A stretch of 64,000 bases of DNA from Streptomyces sp. MST-110588 (GCF_022695595.1 NZ_CP074380.1:2597501-2661500), one strand, 5' to 3'; positions 7,924 to 17,175 are shown, counted from the first letter of the stretch. Translations and numbers: made by a program. Notes: generated by a model not told the origin, from the letters alone.

Positions 7924-9675
7924 TCAGCGCCCCGTGGGGTACGGCCAGGCGTTGGGGCGGCAGGTCGCGCCGTCCGTCGTGAGGAACTTCGTCTGCTGCA
8001 TCATCACGGGAGCCAGTTCACCTTTTCGTGAACAGCCCTGGTGGTTGTGGCCCAGTCGGTGGCCGACCTCGTGGTTGATGAGCATCTGCCGGTAGGCGTG
8101 CATCTTGTCGGGGCCGTACGTCTTCGCGCCCTGCGCCCACCGGTACGCGTTGATCATGACGCGGTCGGTGGCCGCCGAGTCGCACGAGACGTTGTCCTGG
8201 GTGATGTCCAGGCCCGATTTGGCGCACCACTTCGCGGTCGTCCCCGGGCTCGCCAGCGTGATCACGAAGTCGGCGTGGCCGGAGCCCACCCGCTGGAAGG
8301 TCCGCTGCCCGCCGTGTGCCCAGCTCCTGTCGTCGTTCAGCGTCTTGTGCACCGCGTCGGCGAACAACTGGCCGTCCAGGTCCAGTCCCTCTTCGATGTC
8401 CACCCGGTAGCGCATCACCTTTCCGCGCCCGGGAGCCTTGGCGTCACCACCCGTGGGGGTGAACTTCCCCGAGGCGGTCAGCTTCTCGTCCATCGGGTAG
8501 GACCGCGCCATCTTCGCGTCGTACGAGGCGGGGACCGCTTCCGGGGTGGGGCGGGGGTGCGAGCGCGAGGCGGCGTCGACGTCGGCCGGCCGGTCGCCCT
8601 CGCTCTTGGCCTGGACGTCCTTGCCCGCGTTCTTCTGATCGGCGACCTGACCGGCCACGATCACGGCGAGTACGGTCGTCACGGCCGCGGCGGCGACACC
8701 GGTGAAGGTCCGCCCCTTGCCGCCCTTCTTGATCCCGTACGGATCGTCGGCCGCGTCGGCGTCACCGGTGGTGTCCGCCCCGCCGGTGCCGTCGATGCCG
8801 TCGCCGGTGCCGGTGTCGCCCCACTCGTCCTCGATGCCGCCGCGGACGTCCCCGGAGGCACCGCGCGTACGGCCTCCGGCGGCGAACACGTCGTCCTCGT
8901 CCACGGCCGGTCCGCCGTGCGGACGCGCGCCGCCGAAGACCGGCGGCTCGGCGGCCTGTCCGGGGAACCGGCCGCGCCGACGGCCGTCGGAGGTGTCGAA
9001 CCCGCCGGACCTGTCGAACCCACCGGACCTGTCGAACCCGCCGGTCCCGTCGAATCCGTCGAACCCGTCACCGGGACGCCCCGGTGCCGGCCGCCCGCGT
9101 CGCCCGCCCTCGGGTGCTCCGGCTCCGTACGGCTGCGGGGAGTGGCCGTCACGGGGGTGCGGGATCCAGGGCGTTTCCTGTGCGGGCCGCGGCGCCGGGA
9201 CACCTCGGCCGCCGCCCGCCGACCCTGTGGGGGCGTCGTACGGATACGGCTGCTGACGTGCCCCATAGGGCGCGTGTGTCGCATGCGATGCCTGCGCCCC
9301 GTGTGCTGTCTGTGCCATGTGTGGCGGCTGTGCCCTGTGCGGCGCATGCGGCTCGCGGGCCTCGAACGCCCCCTGCTCACGCGCCCCGTACGCATCCGCG
9401 CCACCGAGGCTGACACCAAGACCACCGCCATGGCCGCCGTGGCCACCGTGCGGACTGTGCGAGGCGTGCGGGTTGCGCGAGCCGTGCGGACCCTGCGGCC
9501 CAAGAGCCCCCGGCCCCGTCTCCATCTCCGCGCCCTCGGGGGCACGCCGCCGCCGGCGCCCCGTCCCCGGCGCCGCGGGCGTGTCCGGGGAAGCTGCCGG
9601 CGCCGCGGACGGCGCGGCTATCTCGGAGGTGTCGCCGGCTGTTCCGGCCCGGCCTCGGCGGCTGTGACGTCCCAC
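7924..9675 (-). CDS. DUF3152 domain protein, membrane-anchored metzincin-like zinc protease
   Basis: 583 aa, GTG start 8 nt after the hydrolase stop. The first ~290 residues are disordered, with His/Gly/Ala/Pro repeats and a (GGFDRSGGFD) repeat near 200-230. One membrane segment (GVAAAAVTTVLAVIVAGQV) lies near residue 310, and the C-terminal ~190 residues form the DUF3152 domain outside the cell. That domain holds HEVGHRLGHNH near 533-545, a perfect HExxHxxGxxH metzincin zinc-binding motif, and several Cys likely in disulfides. This predicts a secreted-side, membrane-tethered metalloprotease; its substrate is unknown. It is co-directional with the alpha/beta hydrolase. Confidence 0.85.
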   Translation of the reverse strand: MGRHSRRGRAGTAGDTSEIAAPSAAPAASPDTPAAPGTGRRRRRAPEGAEMETGPGALGPQGPHGSRNPHASHSPHGGHGGHGGGLGVSLGGADAYGAREQGAFEAREPHAPHRAQPPHMAQTAHGAQASHATHAPYGARQQPYPYDAPTGSAGGGRGVPAPRPAQETPWIPHPRDGHSPQPYGAGAPEGGRRGRPAPGRPGDGFDGFDGTGGFDRSGGFDRSGGFDTSDGRRRGRFPGQAAEPPVFGGARPHGGPAVDEDDVFAAGGRTRGASGDVRGGIEDEWGDTGTGDGIDGTGGADTTGDADAADDPYGIKKGGKGRTFTGVAAAAVTTVLAVIVAGQVADQKNAGKDVQAKSEGDRPADVDAASRSHPRPTPEAVPASYDAKMARSYPMDEKLTASGKFTPTGGDAKAPGRGKVMRYRVDIEEGLDLDGQLFADAVHKTLNDDRSWAHGGQRTFQRVGSGHADFVITLASPGTTAKWCAKSGLDITQDNVSCDSAATDRVMINAYRWAQGAKTYGPDKMHAYRQMLINHEVGHRLGHNHQGCSRKGELAPVMMQQTKFLTTDGATCRPNAWPYPTGR

Positions 9676-9683
9676 TGCGTGTG

Positions 9684-10661
9684 TCAGCTCCTGCCCGCGT
9701 CAGCGGTCGCGTCGTCGTCGAGCAGCTCGCGGAAGGCCCGCGCCACCGCTTCCGGGTACTCCATCATCGCCACGTGTCCCGCGTCCGGCAGCGTCAGCAG
9801 CCGCGAGCCACGGAAGGCCGCAGCCGCCCGTCGCGCCATGCGGAAGGAGATCAGGCGGTCCCGCCCACCGTAGACCAGAAGCGTCGGCGCCAGTACCCGC
9901 TCGGCCTGACGCCACAGACCGTGCTGGCCCCCGAGGGTGTAGGCGTCGACGATGCCGCGCGCCGAGCGCTGCATCACCTCCCAGAAGTACGGGAGTTCCA
10001 GCCGGCGCGCGTACTCCTCGGCCGCCGCGGTGAAGCCGTCGGGGGTCACCCGTGCCGGGTCGCCGTAGCACAGGGCCAGTACCTCGCGGGTGCGCCGCTC
10101 CGGCGTCCAGTCGCGCGTCAGGTGGCTGAAGAGGCGGCAGACACCGGGCACCGCGAGCAGGCCGGTGGGCACCGCCGAGAGCTGGACGCGCAGCTCCGGG
10201 AGGGCGGGCGAGATCAGCGTCAGGGTCCGTACGAGGTCCGGCCGGACCGCCGCCACACGTGTCGTGACGGCGCCGCCCATGGAGTTCCCTATGAGGTGTA
10301 CGGGGCCGCGTCCCTGGGCATCCAGGTAGCGGATGACCGCCCGCGCCTGTCCGGAGACGGTGTAGTTGCCGTCGTCCGGCGGCGGCGAGTCACCGAATCC
10401 GGGCAGGTCCAGCGCCTCGCCCTCGACCCGGTCGGCGAGCAGCGGCATCAGCGCGGACCAGTTCTGCGAGGAGCCGCCGAGCCCGTGGACGTACAGCGCC
10501 GGGGGGAGGCCCGGGCGCGTACCGGTGCGGGACCGCACGCTCATGGTCAGGCCCGGCAGGGTCACGGAGCGCACCGTTTCCCCCGCGCCCACGCGCGAGC
10601 CGCGGCCCGCTGGCGGCACCGGGAGAACGGCCCGGGTGTCCGGCGACTCGGTCGAAGACAT
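9684..10661 (-). CDS. Alpha/beta hydrolase
   Basis: 325 aa alpha/beta-hydrolase fold: oxyanion-hole HGLGGSSQNW near residue 83, nucleophile elbow GNSMGG (Ser), catalytic Asp in the YGGRDRL region, and His in DAGHVAMMEYPE near the C-terminus. Related to the epoxide hydrolase / BphD-like superfamily; the substrate is not predictable. No signal peptide, so cytoplasmic. First gene of a two-gene operon with the DUF3152 protein (8-nt gap). Confidence 0.9.
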   Translation of the reverse strand: MSSTESPDTRAVLPVPPAGRGSRVGAGETVRSVTLPGLTMSVRSRTGTRPGLPPALYVHGLGGSSQNWSALMPLLADRVEGEALDLPGFGDSPPPDDGNYTVSGQARAVIRYLDAQGRGPVHLIGNSMGGAVTTRVAAVRPDLVRTLTLISPALPELRVQLSAVPTGLLAVPGVCRLFSHLTRDWTPERRTREVLALCYGDPARVTPDGFTAAAEEYARRLELPYFWEVMQRSARGIVDAYTLGGQHGLWRQAERVLAPTLLVYGGRDRLISFRMARRAAAAFRGSRLLTLPDAGHVAMMEYPEAVARAFRELLDDDATADAGRS

Positions 10662-10787
10662 GGAGTCGATGTTACGAGACGATCACGCCGCAACCGGTGT
10701 GTTCGCCGTCACACGACCGCATCGCGCAGCCGCACGCGTTCTCATAGGCTCGTGTAAAGGGCGCTCGCCCTGGAAAGGGGAGCCAAC

Positions 10788-11018
10788 ATGCCAGTAGACC
10801 CGTCTGACCCCGAGACCTTCGAGACCTTCGAGAACGAGGCCGATCTCACGGAGATCGACGTCGAGGCGCCCGAAGCCGACGCGGCCGAGCAGCACACGGA
10901 CCTCGCGCCGCGCCACGACGAACCACTGCTCGGCGCCCTTTCCGCCGCCGACGCCGACGAGGCCGACCGGGCGGAACAGGCCCGCGTCGTGGAACTGAAC
11001 GAGGACGACTACCGGTGA
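10788..11018 (+). CDS. Small acidic conserved Streptomyces protein
   Basis: 76 aa, very acidic (about a third Asp and Glu), starting with the repetitive DPETFETFENEADLTEIDVE and ending VVELNEDDYR. A good Shine-Dalgarno (GGAAAGGGGAG) precedes the ATG. I know this only as a conserved hypothetical in streptomycetes; no fold or function is assignable. It stands alone between the divergent hydrolase operon and a TetR gene. Confidence 0.75.
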   Translation: MPVDPSDPETFETFENEADLTEIDVEAPEADAAEQHTDLAPRHDEPLLGALSAADADEADRAEQARVVELNEDDYR

Positions 11019-11301
11019 CGGGAGCAACGACGGAACCGGCGACCGGACCGCCGACCACGACTGCCCGGCCGGACCCCCCTCACCCGCACTGCCGGTAACC
11101 GGCGGTAACGACTGGTAGTCGCGCGAATACCGCAGCTCTGGCGTGAACTGACCCGTATGTCGGTTTCCCACAGTGTTCATCGGCGTTCATCGGCAGATTT
11201 TCTCGGCTCGGACCACGCGCAGCCGGGTTACCCAAAAGTACGATGGCGGGCGCGGCGCACCACACTGTGGCGCCGCGTTCGAAACAACACTGGGAGGCAG
11301 C

Positions 11302-11940
11302 GTGAGCGCCATCGAGCAGACCGAGGCGGCACGCCCGCGGGGTACCCGACTGCCCCGCCGAGCCCGGCGCAACCAGCTCCTGGGCGCCGCCCAGGAAGTC
11401 TTTGTGGCACAGGGGTACCACGCAGCCGCCATGGACGACATCGCCGAGCGGGCGGGCGTCAGCAAGCCCGTGCTCTACCAGCACTTCCCGGGCAAGCTGG
11501 ATCTGTACCTGGCCCTGCTGGACCAGCACTGCGAGGCCCTGCTGAACTCCGTGCGCGCGGCGCTGGAGTCGACCACCGACAACAAGCAGCGGGTCGCCGC
11601 CACGATGGACGCCTACTTCGCGTACGTGGAGGACCCGGGCGGCGCCTTCCGGCTCGTGTTCGAATCCGACCTGACCAACGAGCCCGCGGTGCGGGAGCGG
11701 GTGGACAAGGTGTCCCTGGAGTGCGCCGAGGCGATCAGTGAGGTCATCGCCGAGGACACGGGTCTGTCCAAGGACGAGTCGATGCTGCTGGCCGTCGGGC
11801 TGGGCGGCGTCTCACAGGTGGTCGCCCGCTACTGGCTGTCCTCCGAGAGCACCGTGCCCCGGGAGACCGCCGTACAGCTTCTGACCTCGCTCGCCTGGAA
11901 GGGCATCGCGGGCTTCCCGCTGCACGGCGCCGAGGGCTAA
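11302..11940 (+). CDS. TetR/AcrR family transcriptional regulator
   Basis: 212 aa from the GTG at 11302, preceded by GGGAGG. The N-terminal TetR helix-turn-helix covers about residues 20-66 (MDDIAERAGVSKPVLYQHF). The C-terminal ligand-binding domain is all-helical and holds the LVFESDLTNEP segment typical of a conserved actinobacterial group. Its own upstream region has a 10-bp direct repeat (GTTCATCGGC at 11175-11194) that could be an autoregulatory site. Ligand and targets are unknown. It is followed by a DUF3107 gene after 244 nt. Confidence 0.9.
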   Translation: MSAIEQTEAARPRGTRLPRRARRNQLLGAAQEVFVAQGYHAAAMDDIAERAGVSKPVLYQHFPGKLDLYLALLDQHCEALLNSVRAALESTTDNKQRVAATMDAYFAYVEDPGGAFRLVFESDLTNEPAVRERVDKVSLECAEAISEVIAEDTGLSKDESMLLAVGLGGVSQVVARYWLSSESTVPRETAVQLLTSLAWKGIAGFPLHGAEG

Positions 11941-12184
11941 GGCCCTGCCGGCCCAGTCCGCTTCCCGCGGATCTTCGCAGCGTCGCGGCATTGCGGCGTC
12001 GCGGCATCACCGCATCCAGGGCCGGCCGGGCCGTACGTAGGGGTTCCGTGTTCGCTGCCGGCGTTCCGCCGGGCGTCCTTTCCGTCCGCGTACCGGGCTA
12101 ATGTGTGCTGCGTACGGCGCGGATCCACGCGCACTATCCCCTTGGCCCACCAGGGGGAACCGGACCGTCGGAGGGACATAAGCC

Positions 12185-12412
12185 GTGGAGGTCAAGATCG
12201 GCGTGCAGCACGCGCCCCGCGAGATCGTTCTGGAGAGCGGGCAGTCTGCCGAGGAGGTCGAGCGCGCGGTGGCCGATGCGCTGGGCGGCAAGTCGCAGTT
12301 GCTGAGCCTCGTGGACGAACACGGCCGCAAGGTCCTGGTCCCGGCGGACCGGCTGGCCTATGTGGAGATCGGCGAGCAGGCCGTCCGCAAGGTCGGATTC
12401 GGCGCGCTGTAA
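12185..12412 (+). CDS. DUF3107 domain protein
   Basis: 75 aa, GTG start with GGAGG 9-13 nt upstream. The whole protein is the DUF3107 domain: VKIGVQHAPREIVLESGQSA, then a helix and the C-terminal VGFGAL. Actinobacteria-specific, probably a small cytoplasmic ATP-independent fold; its function is not known to me. A strong hairpin terminator follows. Confidence 0.9.
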   Translation: MEVKIGVQHAPREIVLESGQSAEEVERAVADALGGKSQLLSLVDEHGRKVLVPADRLAYVEIGEQAVRKVGFGAL

Positions 12413-12452
12413 CCAGCGGGACGCCGGTGCGACACCGGCAGGACATCAAGGG

Positions 12453-12487
12453 GCGGCGGCCCGGAGACCTTCTCTCCGGGCCGCCGC
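12453..12487 (+). terminator. Hairpin terminator after DUF3107
   Basis: Perfect 15-bp stem (12453-12467 with 12473-12487) and a 5-nt loop, 40 nt after the stop codon. Confidence 0.85.
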
Positions 12488-12608
12488 TCTCGTGCTCCCG
12501 GGCAGGGTTGCGCGGCACATGCCGTGGGTACGACGGCCTACGACCGGCGGGAGTGATCCGGCCGGCCGCGTGACAAGGCGCACAAAGGCGCACACGGGAA
12601 GGAACATC

Positions 12609-12899
12609 ATGGTCTGGGAAGCGCTCGGCTCCGTGATCGTCGGACTCGCCATCGCCGTCGCCGCCACACGGTGGCTGCCCGGCCGGTTCCCCTCACCCCG
12701 TCTCGCCCTCGCCACGGGCCCGGTCGCGTCCCTCTTCGGCGCGCTGCTGGCCCACTCGATCCTGGGCCCGGACCACTTCGTCCAGGTCGTCCTGGCCGCT
12801 CTGGGCGTGGGCGTGGCACTGCTCTCGCTCCTGGTGCGTCCCGCCCGCTGCCGGCTGCCCCGCCGCTCAGCCGTCCCGGGCCGCACCCTGCGGGTCTGA
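12609..12899 (+). CDS. Small membrane protein
   Basis: 96 aa, ATG preceded by GGAAGGAAC. Three hydrophobic segments (about residues 3-19, 33-50, 57-76) and a basic Arg/Pro-rich C-terminus that should lie inside the cell. No recognisable domain; conserved-hypothetical type. It is closed off by a 17-bp hairpin shared with the convergent ferritin-like gene. Confidence 0.7.
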   Translation: MVWEALGSVIVGLAIAVAATRWLPGRFPSPRLALATGPVASLFGALLAHSILGPDHFVQVVLAALGVGVALLSLLVRPARCRLPRRSAVPGRTLRV

Positions 12900-12904
12900 A
12901 CGGG

Positions 12905-12948
12905 CCTGTCGCCCGCCCGCCGTCAACAAGGGGCGGGCGGGCGACAGG
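12905..12948. terminator. Bidirectional terminator hairpin
   Basis: Perfect 17-bp inverted repeat (12905-12921 with 12932-12948), loop 10 nt, between convergent genes. Confidence 0.85.
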
Positions 12949-13038
12949 CACATAGGGCACATGGAGATGTCCGTCCGGCCGGCCGGACGCGAGGACGTGC
13001 CCGGCCGGCCGGCCGGACGGCAGGCGCGCGAAGGTTTC

Positions 13039-13785
13039 TCAGGCCGCCAGTCCGAGCGCGGCCATCCGCTTGGTGTGGGCCTCGGTGATCCGCGAGAACA
13101 TCCGTCCCACCTCGGCCAGGTCGAAGCCGTCGGCCACGCCGCCCACCAGCATCGTGGACAGCGAGTCGCGTTCGGCGACCACCCGCTGGGCCTGGGAGAG
13201 CGCCTCGCCCATCAGCCGCCGCGCCCACAGCGCCAGCCGCCCGCCGACCCGCGGCTCGGCCTCGATGGCGGCCCGTACCTTCTCCACCGCGAAGGACGCG
13301 TGGCCGGTGTCGTCGAGCACACCGAGGACCAGGTCGCGGGTGTCGGAGTCCAGCCGGACGGCGACCTCCCGGTAGAAGTCACTGGCGATCGAGTCGCCGA
13401 CGTACGCCTTGACCAGGCCCTCCAGCCAGTCCGACGGCGCGGTCTGGCGGTGGAACTCGTCCAGTGCCGCCGCGAAGGGCTCCATGGCCTCGTTCGGCTC
13501 CGCCTCGATGCCGGAGAGCCGGTCCCGCAGCCGCTCGAAATGATGGAATTCGGCCGACGCCATCTTGGCCAGTTCTGCCTTGTCGTCCATGGTCGGCGCC
13601 AGCTTCGCGTCCTCCGCGAGGCGCTCGAAGGCGGACAGCTCGCCGTAGGCGAGGGCGCCGAGCAGGTCGATGACCGCGGCCCTGTACTGCGGGTCGGCGG
13701 ATGCCTGCGACCAGTTCTGGGCGGCGATCCCGGTGTGTTCCCGTGCGTCGGCGGCGGTGTGAGCGGCGTTGTCAGGCGTCTCCAT
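13039..13785 (-). CDS. Ferritin-like fold protein (MiaE_2-type)
   Basis: About 248 aa, all helical. It resembles the MiaE_2 / ferritin-like group: LGALAYGELSAFERLAEDA and FHHFERLRDRL place Glu and Glu-x-x-His residues as expected for a di-iron site, and a second pair lies around WLEGLVKAYVGDSIASDFYRE and DDTGHASF. This would make it a di-iron hydroxylase-like or ferritin-like cytoplasmic protein; no tRNA substrate can be claimed. ATG at 13785 chosen; GTG at 13794 is an alternative. It is divergent from the helicase with a shared 440-nt region. Confidence 0.85.
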   Translation of the reverse strand: METPDNAAHTAADAREHTGIAAQNWSQASADPQYRAAVIDLLGALAYGELSAFERLAEDAKLAPTMDDKAELAKMASAEFHHFERLRDRLSGIEAEPNEAMEPFAAALDEFHRQTAPSDWLEGLVKAYVGDSIASDFYREVAVRLDSDTRDLVLGVLDDTGHASFAVEKVRAAIEAEPRVGGRLALWARRLMGEALSQAQRVVAERDSLSTMLVGGVADGFDLAEVGRMFSRITEAHTKRMAALGLAA

Positions 13786-14224
13786 GGAGCGCACAATAGC
13801 CCGCTCGGCAAGGGAGGGAAGTCCCTGGTCAGCCACTCAAGCCTCACTCGCCCGGGTGATTGTCCACACGTACGTGCCCGCGCTCCACTACGCTTGTTCC
13901 GTTCTTTGCTCACACATGTCTTCGGATGCCGCGCGGTATCCGGGGTACAGTGGTAATGCGCCCGCCGAGTCTCGGTGGGTTGTTCCACGCATGCGGATGC
14001 CCGGTCGGTGGCCCGATCGGCTCCAACCCGACCGCCCTCTTCAGCGGCGCGTACGCGACGTACGCGCGGCAGGAGGGACACCGCTCGCGGCATGGATGCC
14101 TGAGCGAAGGCAGTGGTCCCGCGCCATCCGGCCGACCGAGGCCGGCCCCCGTACGAACCCGTACGACGGCGCGGTACGACCCCCTTCGCCGCCTCATGCC
14201 GCGTCTCACAGAAGAGGCAAGATT
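13786..14224. other. Long divergent intergenic region / helicase 5' leader
   Basis: 439 nt without a supported gene. Contains CTTGTTCC / TTGCTCAC-type AT-richer promoter-like sequence around 13890-13915 and a short hairpin (GCGCGTAC repeated in inverse around 14048-14068). The leader has several inverted GTACG words and ends in AGAAGAGG, the helicase Shine-Dalgarno. A regulatory leader RNA is possible but not demonstrated. Confidence 0.5.
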
Positions 14225-16942
14225 CTGTCTACGTTCCGAGACCTCGGGATTCTCCCCGAGACCGCCGAAGCCCTTGAGGCCGTCGGCATCGTTTCCCCCT
14301 TCCCCATCCAGGAGATGACGCTCCCGGTGGCCCTCTCCGGCTCCGACGTCATCGGCCAGGCCAAGACCGGCACCGGCAAGACCCTGGGCTTCGGGCTCCC
14401 CCTGCTGGAGCGCGTCACCGTCCCCGCGGACGTCGAGGCGGGCCGCGCCGCGGCCGGGGAGCTGACCGAGGCGCCGCAGGCCCTCGTGGTCGTCCCCACC
14501 CGCGAGCTGTGCCAGCAGGTCACCAACGACCTGCTGACCGCCGGCAAGGTCCGTAACGTCCGGGTGCTGTCGATCTACGGCGGCCGTGCGTACGAGCCGC
14601 AGGTCGAGGCGCTGAAGAAGGGCGTCGACGTCGTCGTCGGCACCCCCGGCCGCCTGCTCGACCTGGCCGGCCAGCGCAAGCTGAACCTCTCCCACGTCAA
14701 GGCCCTCGTCCTGGACGAGGCCGACGAGATGCTGGACCTGGGCTTCCTGCCCGACGTCGAGCGGATCATCAACATGCTGCCGGCCAAGCGCCAGACGATG
14801 CTGTTCTCGGCCACGATGCCGGGCGCGGTCATCGGCCTGGCCCGCCGGTACATGTCGCAGCCCACGCACATCCGCGCCACCTCGCCGGACGACGAGGGCG
14901 CGACCGTCGCCAACATCACCCAGCACGTCTTCCGCGCGCACTCCCTGGACAAGCCGGAGATGGTCGCCCGCATCCTCCAGGCCGACGGCCGCGGACTGGC
15001 GATGATCTTCTGCCGCACCAAGCGCACCGCCGCCGACATCGCCGACCAGCTCTCCCGGCGCGGCTTCGCCTCCGGCGCGGTCCACGGCGACCTGGGCCAG
15101 GGCGCCCGCGAGCAGGCGCTGCGTGCCTTCCGCAACGGCAAGGTGGACGTACTGGTCTGCACCGACGTCGCCGCCCGCGGCATCGACGTCGAGGGTGTGA
15201 CGCACGTCATCAACTACCAGTCGCCGGAAGACGAGAAGACCTATCTGCACCGCATCGGCCGTACGGGCCGCGCGGGCGCCAAGGGCACCGCCGTCACGCT
15301 CGTCGACTGGGACGACATCCCGCGCTGGCAGCTCATCAACAAGGCGCTGGACCTGCCGTTCAGCGACCCGGAGGAGACCTACTCCACCTCCGGTCACCTC
15401 TACGAGCTCCTCAACATCCCCCAGGGCACGACCGGCGTCCTGCCGCGCGCCGAGCGCACCCGGGCCGGGCTGGCCGCCGAGGAGATCGAGGACCTGGGCG
15501 AGACCGGCGGCCGGGGCCGCGGACCGCGCAGGCAGGCCGCCGCGCCCGTCGAGGAGCGCCCGGCGCACACCCGCACGCCGCGCCGTCGCCGCCGTACGCG
15601 GGGCGGGGCGCCGGTGGACGGCCAGGCCGCCGCACAGCAGACTTCCGTGACCGGGGCCCAGGCGGGTGCCAGGGCCGCCGAGTCCGTGGACACGGCGGGG
15701 GGCAGCGGCCCGGCCGTCGGTACGGGCGGGGGTACGGGTACGGACGCTGCCGCCGAACCGCGCCAGCCGCGCCGTCGCCGCCGGACCCGTGGCGGCTCCC
15801 ACGGCACCGGCGCGGGCTCCCGGAACGCGGCGTCCACGGCCACGGCCGGGACGTCCTCCTCCGTACCCGCCGTCGAAGCGCCGGCCGCGGAGCCGGTGAC
15901 CGCCGAGGCCGCCGTCGCCGCGAGCACGTCCGCCGTCGACACCTCCCCCGTCGACGCGTCCGCTGTCGCTGTTGACGCGTCCGCCGGGGCCGGCGAGGCA
16001 CCGGCCAAGCCGCGCCGTACGCGCAAGACGGCTGCCGCCAAGGCCGCCGAGGCAGCGGAAGCCGCCACCGACGTCGCCGAGGGCATCCAGCCCACCACCG
16101 ACGAAGCACCGGCCGCCAAGCCCCGCCGGACACGCAAGACCGCAGCGGCCAAGGCCACCGAGGGTGCCGAGACCGCCGAGGCGACCACGGACGAGGCACC
16201 GGCCACCAAGCCGCGCCGCACCCGTAAGACCGCGGCGGCCAAGGTCACCGAGGGTGCCGAGACCACCGAGGCAACCGCGGACGAGGCCCCGGCCAAGCCG
16301 CGCCGCACGCGCAAGACGGCTGCCGCCAAGGCCGCCGAGGCAGCGGAAGCCGCCACCGACGTCGCCGAGGGCATCCAGCCCACCACCGACGAAGCACCGG
16401 CCGCCAAGCCCCGCCGGACACGCAAGACCGCAGCGGCCAAGGCCACCGAGACCGCCGAGGCGACCACGGACGAGGCACCGGCCACCAAGCCGCGCCGCAC
16501 CCGTAAGACCGCAGCGGCCAAGGCCACCGAGGGTGCCGGGACCGCCGAGGCGACCACGGAAGAGGCACCGGCCACCAAGCCGCGCCGCACGCGCAAGACC
16601 GCCGCCGCCAAGGCCACCGAGGGTACTGACGCGGCGGACGCGGCCGTGGACACCGCCGAGGGCGCACAGGACGCTCCCGCCAAGCCGCGCCGTACGCGTA
16701 AGGCCACCGCCACGTCGACCGCCGCACCGGCCAAGGCCGCCAAGACCACCAAGTCGGCCAAGACCACCGCATCGGCGAAGACCGCCAAGTCGGCCAAGGC
16801 AGCCAAGGCGACCGAGGCCGGGACCGCGGCCGAGGGCACGGCTCCGCAGGTGGGCGAGGGTGACGGCGAGGCCAAGCCCGTGCGTCGCCGGCGTACCCGC
16901 GCCACGGCCGCCACCGCCCCCGAGGTCACGCCGGAAGGCTGA
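14225..16942 (+). CDS. DEAD-box ATP-dependent RNA helicase with repetitive basic C-terminal tail
   Basis: About 905 aa. The N-terminal ~420 residues carry every DEAD-box motif: Q motif FPIQEMT, I AKTGTGKT, Ia PTRELCQQ, II VLDEADEM, III SAT, and VI HRIGRTGRAG. From about residue 440 the protein is low complexity, with RRRRRTRGG-type patches and then eight copies of KPRRTRK spaced by Ala/Thr/Glu linkers, an RNA-binding-like tail. No ATG, GTG or TTG fits: the conserved N-terminus STFRDLG directly follows CTG at 14225, which has AGAAGAGG 8 nt upstream, so I propose CTG initiation (the ATT just before it is an alternative). The role is RNA unwinding in ribosome or mRNA metabolism. Confidence 0.92.
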   Translation: MSTFRDLGILPETAEALEAVGIVSPFPIQEMTLPVALSGSDVIGQAKTGTGKTLGFGLPLLERVTVPADVEAGRAAAGELTEAPQALVVVPTRELCQQVTNDLLTAGKVRNVRVLSIYGGRAYEPQVEALKKGVDVVVGTPGRLLDLAGQRKLNLSHVKALVLDEADEMLDLGFLPDVERIINMLPAKRQTMLFSATMPGAVIGLARRYMSQPTHIRATSPDDEGATVANITQHVFRAHSLDKPEMVARILQADGRGLAMIFCRTKRTAADIADQLSRRGFASGAVHGDLGQGAREQALRAFRNGKVDVLVCTDVAARGIDVEGVTHVINYQSPEDEKTYLHRIGRTGRAGAKGTAVTLVDWDDIPRWQLINKALDLPFSDPEETYSTSGHLYELLNIPQGTTGVLPRAERTRAGLAAEEIEDLGETGGRGRGPRRQAAAPVEERPAHTRTPRRRRRTRGGAPVDGQAAAQQTSVTGAQAGARAAESVDTAGGSGPAVGTGGGTGTDAAAEPRQPRRRRRTRGGSHGTGAGSRNAASTATAGTSSSVPAVEAPAAEPVTAEAAVAASTSAVDTSPVDASAVAVDASAGAGEAPAKPRRTRKTAAAKAAEAAEAATDVAEGIQPTTDEAPAAKPRRTRKTAAAKATEGAETAEATTDEAPATKPRRTRKTAAAKVTEGAETTEATADEAPAKPRRTRKTAAAKAAEAAEAATDVAEGIQPTTDEAPAAKPRRTRKTAAAKATETAEATTDEAPATKPRRTRKTAAAKATEGAGTAEATTEEAPATKPRRTRKTAAAKATEGTDAADAAVDTAEGAQDAPAKPRRTRKATATSTAAPAKAAKTTKSAKTTASAKTAKSAKAAKATEAGTAAEGTAPQVGEGDGEAKPVRRRRTRATAATAPEVTPEG
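16006..16720 (+). repeat. Intragenic tandem repeats in the helicase tail
   Basis: Eight degenerate units of about 80-110 bp each encode KPRRTRKTAAAK plus linker. On top of this, 16020-16162 is repeated exactly at 16308-16450 (offset 288 bp), and the identity resumes after a 9-bp deletion, showing a recent in-frame segmental duplication. Confidence 0.9.
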
Positions 16943-16972
16943 GAAGTCAGGCACGGCCTCGACCCGGCTGTA

Positions 16973-17011
16973 CGACGGCCCGGCACCGCTCCCCGCGGTG
17001 CCGGGCCGTCG
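16973..17011 (+). terminator. Helicase terminator hairpin
   Basis: Perfect 17-bp stem (16973-16989 with 16995-17011) and a 5-nt TCCCC loop, 31 nt after the stop. Confidence 0.85.
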
Positions 17012-17175
17012 GCGTACGCAGGCCGCCCGCGCGTACCCCGGGCCGCCGGGAAACGAGGGGCCAGGCCCGCCGCCGCACCGTTCGACGGCCCGCCGTACGG
17101 CCGATGGCCCGCCGTACCGTTCATATGACGACCGCGCCGGGTGGGATTCGGGGTGTGGCGGATAGCCTCGGTGCC

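Noticed and set aside
16006..16720. CRISPR-like array in the helicase tail
   Set aside because: Repeats are protein-coding, spacing and unit length are wrong, and there are no unique spacers or cas genes.
13910..16954. A 1014-codon open frame on the minus strand opposite the DEAD-box helicase
   Set aside because: Antisense shadow caused by third-position GC bias; it has only Gly/Leu/Arg low complexity and no domain.
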